Source: Marinomonas polaris DSM 16579
GTDB taxonomy: Bacteria; Pseudomonadota; Gammaproteobacteria; Pseudomonadales; Marinomonadaceae
Assembly: GCF_900129155.1 (NCBI RefSeq)
Contig: NZ_FQVF01000002.1
Coordinates: 248,001 to 312,000, forward strand
Length of the DNA stretch: 64,000 nt
Reading direction: 5' to 3'
Below, in pieces: positions 40,474 to 48,667 of the stretch (position 1 is the stretch's first letter; each line of letters begins with the position of its first letter). The notes below the pieces were generated by a model. It was not told where the DNA came from. It saw only the letters and a program-made list of their open reading frames with translations, and ran no database searches. The translations under genes and the position numbers were made by a program.

Positions 40474-42303
40474 TTAATTCTCCAGACCTTGAGCCAAACC
40501 CGTACCGGAGATCTTTTGGATCAATACGGTACCAAGCCAAGCGATAAGCGCAATCATCAAGACCACCGCATTGGCGGCTTGGTCGTAGTTGTAATCGAGT
40601 AAACGCAGTGAATAGGTGGTGAGTACATCGGTGGATGGAATCGCCAAGATAATGAACAGGCTGACGCCTTTAATGCCGGAAATGAAAGGCAGCAGAATGC
40701 CCGTTGCCAATGGCCCTGCTTGTATTGGGATAATGATTTTAGTCATGCGGCTAAACCAGTTGGCTCCAGCAATACGTGCCGCTTCTTCGGGTTCTTTGCC
40801 CAGTTGCGTCATAGCTGCAATACCTGACCGGCTTGCAAAGGGCATTTTTTCTGCGACGAGGGCGATGATGAGAATCAGCGGTGTTCCGTACAGCGCCGGA
40901 ATTGGGCCGCGAGTCACGGCGAATAAAGATAAAAACGCCGCCGCAAAGGCAATGCCGGGAACCAAATAAGGCAAGAAGGTAATTTGGCGTAAGAAAGAAC
41001 CCACACCTTTGAATGAGCAACGTAATACTGCATAACCGACTAACAACCCTAAGACGCCAGATATCATCGAAGACGAACCGACAATGACAATAGTGTTCCA
41101 CGCGGCTTGCCAAAATTCTGGTGTCAGCAAGATGCCATTGCGTAGGGCAACCGTGTCTAAATTGCTGCCGATCCAATAATCAAAGGTGAAGTTTTCCAGC
41201 GTAAAGCGACCGGGCAAAATCATGATGGTGGATAGAAACAATGTCAGTAATGGAAGCACCACACCGATTAAAACAAAGGCCCCAGCAAATCCAGAAGCAG
41301 GCAAACGCATGCGACCCAGTTTGCGTAGTCTGTCCATGTTGCCTTTACCGCCGACAGTGACAAAGCGGCGGGCTTCTTTCATCATGCGAACATCGATCAG
41401 CAAAGTAATCACACCGATGATCATAATAACCGCAGCGATCACCGCTGCCACGCCGTTTTGACGAGTGTCTAAGGCGCGATAAAGTCCGGTTGCTAATGTG
41501 TCGTATCGTACTGGTAAACCTAAAATATACGGAACCGCGAACTCGCCAATACAATCGGCAAATATCAATAAAGCCGCTGACATTAATGCAGGGCGAATCA
41601 AGGGTAATACGATAGAGAAGGCGATGACTCGTGATGGCGCACCGAGCACACGAGCGCTGTCTTCCATTTGTGTATCAAGACGACGTAACGCATTGCCCAC
41701 AATCAAAATTACCAAGGGCGTGTAATGCAAAACCAAGATAAAAACGATAGGAACATAACCGTAAGCCACACTGTTTGATGTAGTGATGCCTAAGGATTCT
41801 AGCCAGCCGGGTTGTCCACCAACGGTGCGGTTTTTAAAAATTGTCGTCCAAGCGAGGGCGAACGTCCACGTCGGTAACATAAAAGGCACAATCAGCGCCG
41901 TGGCGAACCAAGCGCGTCCCGCCATGTTAGTGCGATTTACTAACCATGCCAGCACCACGCCAATACTCATTGAAAACACCATAGTGCCAGCGGCAATGGC
42001 TAAGGTGTTGTACAGCGGTTGCCATAATAGGATTTCAGAAATGCGTGAATACAGAGTTCGTACAATATAGTAAAAGGTGAAACTGCCTTCGTCCTGATGG
42101 GTTCTTGCTTCATCACCGGATTGCACAATAAAGGAATCTACAAGAATCGAGAGCACAGGTGCAAGAATCAAATAAGCAAAGAAAATAGCCAGAACAAGGC
42201 CAATCAAATTAGCGGGTTCATGTCTGGCAACAGCAAATGAATGCCTTGCGCGTCGCCAAAGATTTGGCTTCTTTTGCTCTGCTGCGGTGAGCAAGGTCGT
42301 CAT
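40474..42303 (-). CDS. ABC transporter permease, two fused BPD domains (FbpB/AfuB type)
   Basis: Inner-membrane protein of 609 aa with about twelve hydrophobic segments and two homologous permease domains (about residues 80-290 and 380-600). Each has an EAA-type ATPase-docking loop: EDSARVLGAPSRVIAFSIVL in the first and EEAARIAGANWFSRMTKIII in the second. This fused layout is typical of FbpB/AfuB/ThiP-type permeases for ferric, thiamine and hexose-phosphate import. It is the first gene of a six-gene minus-strand operon that runs to 35463. The palindrome at 42371-42390 lies 68 bp upstream of its start codon. Confidence 0.94.
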   Translation of the reverse strand: MTTLLTAAEQKKPNLWRRARHSFAVARHEPANLIGLVLAIFFAYLILAPVLSILVDSFIVQSGDEARTHQDEGSFTFYYIVRTLYSRISEILLWQPLYNTLAIAAGTMVFSMSIGVVLAWLVNRTNMAGRAWFATALIVPFMLPTWTFALAWTTIFKNRTVGGQPGWLESLGITTSNSVAYGYVPIVFILVLHYTPLVILIVGNALRRLDTQMEDSARVLGAPSRVIAFSIVLPLIRPALMSAALLIFADCIGEFAVPYILGLPVRYDTLATGLYRALDTRQNGVAAVIAAVIMIIGVITLLIDVRMMKEARRFVTVGGKGNMDRLRKLGRMRLPASGFAGAFVLIGVVLPLLTLFLSTIMILPGRFTLENFTFDYWIGSNLDTVALRNGILLTPEFWQAAWNTIVIVGSSSMISGVLGLLVGYAVLRCSFKGVGSFLRQITFLPYLVPGIAFAAAFLSLFAVTRGPIPALYGTPLILIIALVAEKMPFASRSGIAAMTQLGKEPEEAARIAGANWFSRMTKIIIPIQAGPLATGILLPFISGIKGVSLFIILAIPSTDVLTTYSLRLLDYNYDQAANAVVLMIALIAWLGTVLIQKISGTGLAQGLEN

Positions 42304-42370
42304 AGGTTATTCCTTAGAAAAACATTTAATTTTCTAAACAATAATCTTCGTCTATGACAAACCGATGACA

Positions 42371-42390
42371 TTTTGCACATATGTGCAAAA
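42371..42390. promoter_or_regulatory. Perfect 20-bp palindrome, probable operator of the transporter-phosphatase operon
   Basis: Half-site TTTTGCACAT followed directly by its exact reverse complement. It lies 68 bp upstream of the permease start, where a repressor site is expected. LacI-family operators are palindromes of this size, and the operon encodes its own LacI regulator at the far end. I saw no second copy elsewhere in the window, though I could not search exhaustively. Confidence 0.65.
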
Positions 42391-42508
42391 AAGTTTTTTA
42401 ACGCACTTTTGATGAGATTAAATGGCATGATTCGAGGTTAAGCGTTTTTTAGATTGAGCACGCTGACATCTCTTGTTACTTTAGTTTTTCTAGTGAAGGG
42501 AGAATGTA

Positions 42509-43108
42509 ATGGAACATGTATTGCCGAATGATGAGGCGTTTTATGGAAAAACCTTTAATGATTTAGCTATGGTGCAGGAAAGTGTGAGCCGTAAGGTGTT
42601 TGAGTCTTGCGTATTTGAATCGTGTGATTTCAGCGAAGCGTTTTTTGATGCCTGTACTTTTAAGGATTGTCAGTTCCGTAAGTGCAAGTTGACCGCGGTG
42701 AATGTGAGAAACAGTAAGTTCTCAGATGTACAGTTTTATGAATCAAAAGTCTTGGGTGTGGATTGGACAAAAGCTTATTGGCGAGGCTTGGAGCTTGGCG
42801 CGCCGCTATTTTTTAAGGAATGTATGGTTAATGGCTCGTCGTTTTATGACTTGAAATTATCGGGAATTGTTTTCGAAGAGTGCCGTGCTCATGATGTGGA
42901 TTTTAGAGAAGCGACGCTTTCTCGGGCACGTTTTTCTGGAACCGATTTAACCAATAGCTTGTTTGTGAACACCAATCTAACTGGCGCAGATTTTAACGGC
43001 GCAACCAATTACGATATTGATGTGAAGAAGAACACCATTAAGAACGCGATATTTTGTCGTTATGAAGCGGTGAGTTTGCTGACGTCGTTAGGGATTAAGT
43101 TAGTTTAA
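42509..43108 (+). CDS. Pentapeptide-repeat protein, Qnr-like
   Basis: Protein of 199 aa made mostly of A(D/N)LXX-type repeats (VFESCVFESCDFSEAFF, DACTFKDCQFRKCKL, GADFNGATNYDID), which form a right-handed quadrilateral beta helix. The repeat stretch is interrupted near residues 88-100, and the C-terminal AIFCRYEAVSLLTSLGIKLV resembles the C-terminus of Qnr proteins (ICxWQQEQLLEPLGV). Qnr proteins protect DNA gyrase from quinolones; chromosomal Qnr-like genes are common in marine gammaproteobacteria. Similarity is at the level of layout, so the function is uncertain. Confidence 0.82.
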   Translation: MEHVLPNDEAFYGKTFNDLAMVQESVSRKVFESCVFESCDFSEAFFDACTFKDCQFRKCKLTAVNVRNSKFSDVQFYESKVLGVDWTKAYWRGLELGAPLFFKECMVNGSSFYDLKLSGIVFEECRAHDVDFREATLSRARFSGTDLTNSLFVNTNLTGADFNGATNYDIDVKKNTIKNAIFCRYEAVSLLTSLGIKLV

Positions 43109-43147
43109 ACACATAGCAGATAAAAATAAAAACAACAGGAGATGGAT

Positions 43148-43687
43148 ATGCTAAGAAAAGACAAAACGGGTTTAGTCGTGATCGACGTCCAAGGAAAGCT
43201 AGCAACTATTGTCCATGACAGCGAGGCATTTATTGCTAATCTCGTTAAGCTAGTAAAAGCCGCAAAACTATTGGGCTTGCCTATTATTTGGTTGGAACAA
43301 AATCCAGAAAAGCTGGGCGCAACCGTACCAGAATTACGAGAGGTTCTGGATATGGTTGAGCCAATTGCTAAGTATTCGTTTAGCGCCTGCGGTGAACCTG
43401 CTTTTGTTGATGCGGTTAAAAAAGCCAAGGTGAATACTTGGTTAGTGAGCGGTATTGAAGCGCATATTTGTGTTTATCAAACGGCGTTGGGCTTGCTAGA
43501 TTTGGGTTATGAAGTTGAACTGGTGAGCGATTGTGTGTCGTCACGAGCTATAGAGAATAAAGACATGGCGCTTGCCAAGTTAGCTCGCAAAGGGGCAGAA
43601 GTGACTAGTCTTGAAATGTGTTTGTTTGAGTTGATTGGTGATTGTCGGGCGGATGAGTTTAAGGGGGCATTGAGTTTAATCAAGTAG
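43148..43687 (+). CDS. Isochorismatase-family hydrolase (YcaC-like)
   Basis: Cysteine hydrolase of 179 aa. The start at 43148 (MLRKDKTGLVVIDVQGK) is six bases after AGGAG; the ATG two codons earlier touches the same AGGAG and is unlikely. The catalytic Asp is in LVVIDVQGKL and the Cys in VSGIEAHICVYQTALGLLDLG (about residue 110). Family members hydrolyse amides such as nicotinamide or N-carbamoyl compounds, or have no known substrate. It follows the pentapeptide gene by 39 bp and may be cotranscribed with it. Confidence 0.88.
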   Translation: MLRKDKTGLVVIDVQGKLATIVHDSEAFIANLVKLVKAAKLLGLPIIWLEQNPEKLGATVPELREVLDMVEPIAKYSFSACGEPAFVDAVKKAKVNTWLVSGIEAHICVYQTALGLLDLGYEVELVSDCVSSRAIENKDMALAKLARKGAEVTSLEMCLFELIGDCRADEFKGALSLIK

Positions 43688-43797
43688 CTTTGCTTCGAAC
43701 AATGTCGATTTAATTTATCTTGAACGGTCTGCTTTGTGGTTTAATCCAGCAATAGTTTTTCATTGAGACTCAATACCTTTCCCTTTAGGCAGGCAGC

Positions 43798-44082
43798 ATG
43801 AACATAGATAAATCTAAAAAACGTATCGCAAAGAAAGTTAAAATGGGTTTCAAAGGTTATCCGCAACTTTCCATTGCTTACTTCGGCGATACTGAAGACA
43901 TCGCCACAGAAGTGATTGTCACCTTTACCGCAGAAGAAGGCGCTGAGCCACAAGATCAGCGTTTTGCGGGCCAAAGTGATGTACGTGAAGACGAAGTGAT
44001 TCAATCCGCCTTGGTGAAAATCATGGAACGCACAGATGCGAAAACAGTATTAGAAGTAGAAGGTGTTTCGATCAAGAGCTAA
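43798..44082 (+). CDS. Small conserved protein of unknown function
   Basis: Acidic-tailed protein of 94 aa, starting MNIDKSKKRIAKKVKMGFKG, with a basic N-terminal helix and then a beta-rich part (LSIAYFGDTEDIATEVIVTF). It has no signal peptide or membrane segment. Similar short proteins occur in other gammaproteobacteria as far as I recall, but I know of no function. The upstream AGGCAGGC could serve as ribosome binding site. It lies between the isochorismatase-family gene and the zinc ATPase gene. Confidence 0.65.
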   Translation: MNIDKSKKRIAKKVKMGFKGYPQLSIAYFGDTEDIATEVIVTFTAEEGAEPQDQRFAGQSDVREDEVIQSALVKIMERTDAKTVLEVEGVSIKS

Positions 44083-44116
44083 GGCTCTTTTTTATTTAAA
44101 TAATATGAAACTGGTG

Positions 44117-44148
44117 CTTGACCTTGGAGTGTGCTCTAAGGTCTACAC
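44117..44148 (+). promoter_or_regulatory. MerR-type (ZntR/CadR-like) metal-responsive promoter of zntA
   Basis: A -35 box TTGACC (44117-44122) and a -10 box TACACT (44143-44148) are separated by 20 bp, the overlong spacing diagnostic of MerR-family activation. The spacer holds the imperfect dyad ACCTTGGAGT / GCTCTAAGGT (44120-44141). ZntR, CadR and PbrR sites have this form. The ATPase ATG lies 32 bp downstream. No MerR-family gene is encoded in this window. Confidence 0.85.
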
Positions 44149-44179
44149 TCTCCTTATAGCTTAAAAACAGGAGAGCCAT

Positions 44180-46570
44180 ATGCATCATTCATCAGGTCAA
44201 CATAAAGAAAATTGCCAATCTCATTCTTCATGTCAGTGTCATCAAGCAAAAGACCATTCATCACACTCACATCAAGAGACGAGCAGTTCTTGTTGCTCGA
44301 CATCGAGTGAGGTTTCCTCTTGCTGCGCAAGCGAAGATAGTGGGAAAAAAGAAAATTCTTGCTGTTCTTCCGACGACGAAGGCGACGCCAGTTGCTGTGC
44401 GTCCGCTGATACGAATGACGATACCTCTTTAGCACAAGCAACCGATAAGCAAAATTATAGCTGGCGAGTCAGCGGGATGGATTGCGCCAGTTGTGCGCGT
44501 TCTATTGAGAAGGCGGTTTCTTCCGTGGATGGTGTGGTTAGCGCCAATGTGGTTTTCTCTACCGAAAAATTACGTGTTTCTGCGGATGCTGATGTCTCGG
44601 TCAAGGTTCAGGAAGCAGTGAAAGGGCTAGGTTTTAGTTTGGCTTCTTTGGATAAAAGCGCTTCTAATAACACTAATTCAGCTCAAACTATTTCAAATCA
44701 AAACACGACTTCATGGTTTTCACTCCAGCAATTAACCGAATACGGTCCTATTGCGGCTTTGGCGGTGCTGATGTTGCTGAGTTGGGGCATCGGGCAATTT
44801 AATCCTATTTTTGGCGAAACCGCTTTTATAGTTACTACCTTGGTTGGCTTAGTGCCTATCATGAAAAAATCATGGTGGATGATGCGCAGTGGCTCGCCTT
44901 TTGCCATTGAAACTTTGATGAGTGTTGCAGCGATAGGAGCATTATTTATTGGTGCTACCGCAGAAGCCGCCATGGTGTTGTTGCTCTTTATGATTGGCGA
45001 ATGCCTGGAATCGTTTGCGGCGAACCGTGCGCGCAAAGGCGTGAGCGCTTTGATGGCCTTGTTACCAGAAGAAGCCTTAATCATCAAAAATGGTGTGCGT
45101 CAAAAAATCGCTATAGCGGATTTACGTCCAGGCGATGAAATTGAAGTATCGCCGGGTGAACGTTTGCCTGCCGATGCTGAGCTCTTGTCCGAGATGGCAA
45201 GTTTCGATGAAAGCGCGTTGACGGGGGAATCTGTACCTGTTGAACGATTACGAGATGAAAAAGTTCCAGCAGGGAGCTTGTTAGCTGATCGAGTTGTGCG
45301 ACTCAAAGTAGTGTCGCAACCGGGTAATAATGCCATTGATCGAATTCTACACCTTATTGAAGAAGCGGAGGAGCGCCGAGCACCGCTTGAACGTTTCTTA
45401 GATAAATTCAGCCGTATCTATACGCCTGTGATTATGCTGATTTCTGTCTTGGTGATCTTGATTCCGCCTTTGGCCTTTGCTCAACCTTGGGATACGTGGA
45501 TTTATCGTGGTTTAGCCTTGTTGTTGATTGGTTGTCCTTGTGCCTTGGTTATTTCGACGCCAGCGGCGATTACGTCTGGTTTGGCGGCGGCGACTCGTCG
45601 TGGTGCTTTGATTAAAGGCGGATTAGCGTTAGAGCAACTTGGTCGAATAAAAACCATCGCCTTTGATAAAACCGGCACGCTTACAGAAGGTAAACCAAGT
45701 GTGACGGATGTAGTTACTTTAAACGGTTCTAACTTTAATGATTTGTTGGCTGCTGCAGCGTCCGTTGAAATGGGGTCTCATCATCCATTGGCGAAAGCCA
45801 TTGTTGATTACACAGAACAACAAGGCATTGCATTAGTGCATGCTGATAATCGCAAAACCTTGGCTGGTGTTGGTGTGGAAGGGGATTTTGCAGGTAGGAA
45901 AATCAAGATTAGTTCGCCAAGTAAGTTAGAGCAAGTGTTAGATGACTCTATACAACAGGAAGTTATTCGTCTTGAGCAAGAAGGTAAAACTGTCGTTGTT
46001 GTTTTCGAAAAAGGTGAATTGTCGGGCTTGATCGCTTTGCGGGATAGGCTACGCGATGATGCTAAGGCGGCGCTTAAAGATTTAGCGGCTTTGGGAATTA
46101 ATGGCGTGATGTTAACGGGTGATAATGCCCGTGCCGCAGCTGCGATTGCAGCCGAGTTGAATATAGATTATCGAGCGGATTTATTACCAGAAGACAAAGT
46201 TATGGCTGTCACTGAGTTGAATCAACAGCAAGCGACAGCCATGGTGGGCGATGGCATCAATGATGCGCCAGCAATGAAAGCATCCACTATTGGCATTGCC
46301 ATGGGAAGTGGCTCCGATGTAGCTTTAGAAACCGCGGACGCGGCTTTGACGCATAATCGCTTGCAAGGATTGGCTGAAATGATTCGCTTATCGCGTGCGA
46401 CCAATGCCAACATTCGTCAGAATATCACCATTGCTTTAGGTTTGAAGGCGGTGTTTCTGGTGACGACCTTGCTGGGTATAACTGGGTTATGGTTGGCGGT
46501 ATTGGCTGATTCTGGCGCGACCGCATTGGTTACAGCGAATGCCTTGCGACTGCTTTCGAAAAGGTTGTGA
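44180..46570 (+). CDS. zntA: Zn2+/Cd2+/Pb2+-exporting P1B-type ATPase with Cys/His-rich N-terminus
   Basis: Heavy-metal efflux pump of 796 aa. Residues 1 to about 85 are a low-complexity Cys/His/Ser-rich extension with repeated CC pairs (SSCCS, SSCCA, NSCCSS, ASCCAS). An HMA domain (WRVSGMDCASCARSIEKAV, about 94-155) follows, then the membrane domain with the metal-site CPC in IGCPCALVIS, phosphorylation motif AFDKTGTLTEGK, nucleotide-binding SHHPLAKA and hinge GDGINDAPAMK. The CPC and downstream DKTGT pattern fit the Zn/Cd/Pb (P1B-2) group. Expression is probably driven by the MerR-type promoter just upstream. Confidence 0.95.
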   Translation: MHHSSGQHKENCQSHSSCQCHQAKDHSSHSHQETSSSCCSTSSEVSSCCASEDSGKKENSCCSSDDEGDASCCASADTNDDTSLAQATDKQNYSWRVSGMDCASCARSIEKAVSSVDGVVSANVVFSTEKLRVSADADVSVKVQEAVKGLGFSLASLDKSASNNTNSAQTISNQNTTSWFSLQQLTEYGPIAALAVLMLLSWGIGQFNPIFGETAFIVTTLVGLVPIMKKSWWMMRSGSPFAIETLMSVAAIGALFIGATAEAAMVLLLFMIGECLESFAANRARKGVSALMALLPEEALIIKNGVRQKIAIADLRPGDEIEVSPGERLPADAELLSEMASFDESALTGESVPVERLRDEKVPAGSLLADRVVRLKVVSQPGNNAIDRILHLIEEAEERRAPLERFLDKFSRIYTPVIMLISVLVILIPPLAFAQPWDTWIYRGLALLLIGCPCALVISTPAAITSGLAAATRRGALIKGGLALEQLGRIKTIAFDKTGTLTEGKPSVTDVVTLNGSNFNDLLAAAASVEMGSHHPLAKAIVDYTEQQGIALVHADNRKTLAGVGVEGDFAGRKIKISSPSKLEQVLDDSIQQEVIRLEQEGKTVVVVFEKGELSGLIALRDRLRDDAKAALKDLAALGINGVMLTGDNARAAAAIAAELNIDYRADLLPEDKVMAVTELNQQQATAMVGDGINDAPAMKASTIGIAMGSGSDVALETADAALTHNRLQGLAEMIRLSRATNANIRQNITIALGLKAVFLVTTLLGITGLWLAVLADSGATALVTANALRLLSKRL

Positions 46571-46933
46571 GACATTGAAGGTTTGTTTGGCTTTTGTTAC
46601 CTAATAAAGTCGCTGAAAATGAACCGCCAGTCATGAATATTTCATTTATGTTAATGAAATGGGTAAGAAAAGATTAATCCGCTTACAAAGAGCTAAGTTT
46701 TATTTTACAAGCGCATTTTTATAGAAAGTTGGTGGTAGGATCTCGCACCTTGTGTTTGATGTTGGTCGTAGAAAAGGCACTTTTTGGTGGTTTTAAATCA
46801 ACCAAAATAATGTCCAAACTGCGGTTAGCCTATATCAATGTCTGATGGTGGCGAGGTGCTTTTAGTCTGTCTCTTTGAGGATAGCAAGCACGTCCTATCA
46901 TCCAACTATAAAATAATAGATGTTGTTTGCTTT
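46571..46933. other. Intergenic region upstream of the FucP-type transporter gene
   Basis: A 363-bp A+T-rich gap without a convincing gene. It presumably holds the promoter of the transporter gene. No terminator of classic form follows zntA, and I see no clear operator. Confidence 0.4.
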
Positions 46934-48238
46934 ATGAAAAATCAAAATACAGCTCCTGAAAAATCCCTTTCTGCTCCGTTCGTTTATCCGAACATGAAAA
47001 TTGCGTTTATCTTGTTAATTACCTGCTTTGCTGCATGGGGCGTTGCCGCCAACATGACAGATCCATTGGTAAAAGTGTTTAGTAAAATTTTTACCATGAG
47101 CACGTTTGAATCCGCTTTAGTACAGTTCGCTTATTATGGCGCGTATTTCTGTTTGGCGATTCCTGCGGCGTTTATTAACGCTCGTTACTCTTATAAAGCG
47201 GGGGTGTTGACAGGTTTAGGCTTGGCTATTTTAGGTGCCTTGGCTTTTTATCCTGCCAGTGTTTCGATGACGTATGGTTTCTTTTTAGCTGCCTTGTTTA
47301 TTTTGGCAGCAGGCTTGTCTATTTTAGAAACCTCAGCGAATCCTTTTGTTATGACTATGGGGCCAGAAGGCAGTGCAGCACGCCGTTTAAACTTGGCTCA
47401 AGCCTTTAACCCAGTTGGCACCAACATCGGTGTATTTCTTGCAGCGACATTGATTCTTCCTAATCTAAATACCGCATCTCCAGAAGAAAGAGCCAGCATG
47501 GCGCCAGAAATGCTGCTGAGCATTCGAGCAGATGAACTAAACAGCGTGATGACACCTTATGTCGGCATGGCTTTTGTGTTGATGATCATTTGGGCGTTTA
47601 TCTATTTTATGCGCGTGCCTAAATCGGCTAACACAGTAAATGTTGATGAAGTTCAGACGATTGACTTTATGGCGACATTGGGCCGATTATTCGCTAGAAA
47701 ACAATACCGTTGGGGTGTACTTGCACAGTTCTTCAACGTTGCCGCACAAACTTGTACTTGGACTTTTACTATTCAATATGTGCAAGAAACACTAGGTGGA
47801 ACCGAAGCTAGTGCTTCTGATTACTTGCAGTACAGCTTGATTATTTTCTTGGTGTCACGTTTTGTGATGACTTGGTTGATGGGCTTTTTCCGTCCTGCTG
47901 TGTTGCTAAGTATCTTGGCTCTATTGGGGACTGCTTTATGCCTATACGCTGTGATGGTGCCAGATGTAACAGGTGTTTGGGCGATTGTGTCTATTTCCGC
48001 TTGTTTATCTTTGATGTTCCCAACGATTTACAGCATTGCGTTGGATGGTCTTGGTAGTGATACTAAATTCGGTTCTGCGGGTTTGGTCATGGCTATCTTG
48101 GGTGGTGCCGTGATGCCATTGATCCAAGGCGCGACTATCGATGAGTACGGCGCGATTTTTTCATATGTTGTGCCTGCCGTTTGCTTCTTGGTTGTAGCGG
48201 CTTACGGAATGTTCTCAGTGAAAAATACCTCTGTTTAA
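46934..48238 (+). CDS. FucP-type sugar:H+ symporter (MFS)
   Basis: Twelve-TM major facilitator of 434 aa, close in layout to L-fucose permease FucP and the related GlcNAc transporter NagP. The start at 46934 (MKNQNTAPEKSLSAPF) gives the usual family length; an earlier start would add 32 odd residues. Motifs: FAAWGVAANMTDPLVKVFSK, LVQFAYYGAYFCLAIPAA, and ILETSANPFVMTMGPEGSAA followed by RLNLAQAFNPVGTN, which is hallmark FucP. The last 113 bp of the gene and the following terminator are duplicated at 54900-55060. The sugar is uncertain; linked GH3 and GPH genes suggest a (amino)sugar from glycoside breakdown. Confidence 0.9.
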   Translation: MKNQNTAPEKSLSAPFVYPNMKIAFILLITCFAAWGVAANMTDPLVKVFSKIFTMSTFESALVQFAYYGAYFCLAIPAAFINARYSYKAGVLTGLGLAILGALAFYPASVSMTYGFFLAALFILAAGLSILETSANPFVMTMGPEGSAARRLNLAQAFNPVGTNIGVFLAATLILPNLNTASPEERASMAPEMLLSIRADELNSVMTPYVGMAFVLMIIWAFIYFMRVPKSANTVNVDEVQTIDFMATLGRLFARKQYRWGVLAQFFNVAAQTCTWTFTIQYVQETLGGTEASASDYLQYSLIIFLVSRFVMTWLMGFFRPAVLLSILALLGTALCLYAVMVPDVTGVWAIVSISACLSLMFPTIYSIALDGLGSDTKFGSAGLVMAILGGAVMPLIQGATIDEYGAIFSYVVPAVCFLVVAAYGMFSVKNTSV

Positions 48239-48286
48239 TTACTGGTTATAATGAATTCTAAAGAGCCTCGCGAATGCGGGGCTTTT
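48126..48286. repeat. Left copy of a 161-bp direct repeat (fucP 3' end plus terminator)
   Basis: Matches 54900-55060 at a constant offset of 6774 bp with one mismatch (48258 C versus T). It covers the last 37 codons of the transporter gene, the stop and the terminator. The two copies bound a block with six genes that are unrelated to the flanking locus. Confidence 0.97.
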
Positions 48287-48289
48287 TTT
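48261..48289 (+). terminator. Rho-independent terminator after the FucP-type gene
   Basis: Stem GCCTCGC / GCGGGGC with loop GAAT and seven T. A second copy with eight T lies at 55035-55068 as part of the direct repeat. Confidence 0.92.
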
Positions 48290-48360
48290 GTTTGCTGACT
48301 TTGTGTTTCAACTCGTTTGTTATGGTCCATTGTTGTGCAAAACCACCGCTCGGCTTGGAA
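48282..48360. repeat. Intergenic repeat element, copy A
   Basis: Aligns without gaps to 59302-59380 at about 85% identity (offset 11020). Shared core TTTGCTGACTTTGTG, then ATGGTCC and CCACCGCTCG. Differences fall at all codon positions, so it is not a conserved coding stretch. Short stems such as CTCG/CGAG can form near its right end. It starts exactly where the left direct repeat ends. Confidence 0.75.
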
Positions 48361-48667
48361 AAGCGAGGGATTTGCATGGATACACACCCTGATTTGATAC
48401 CAAGGATCGATAGAGTGACTTCATCCTGCATTTTTTTGAATACTTGGCTAGTAAGCAACTGAGTAAATGGTTAGCGCTCTTAAAAGTTGAATGTCTTATA
48501 AGATTAAGGCCTCTAGCACTCGCATCAGACAGCATACAAGTATTGATTTAAAAGTTAGGACGCTAATTGCTAAAAGCGGATATGGAAAATCCATATCCGC
48601 TTTTAAATTAGGTTTACCTAAGCAAAATAGGCAGAGGTAAAAGCCGTTTGCAAAAGAGCTTTATGAA
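48361..48667. other. Intergenic region with a strong hairpin downstream of the SMP-30 gene
   Basis: No gene is recognised. A 16-bp perfect inverted repeat (48571-48586 and 48590-48605, arms TAAAAGCGGATATGGA) with a 3-nt loop carries terminal A4/T4 tracts and is probably the terminator of the minus-strand operon that ends at 48668. Confidence 0.7.

Noticed and set aside
38145..42303. Iron(III) importer, the default label for this ABC family
   Set aside because: The binding protein lacks the adjacent Tyr pair that FbpA uses for iron, and the operon contains two phosphatases but no iron-related gene.
48274..48462. Open frame of 62 codons covering repeat copy A, which also stays partly open in copy B
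   Set aside because: Differences between the two copies are mostly non-synonymous and the start lies inside a terminator stem. It looks like a structural or repeat element, not a gene.
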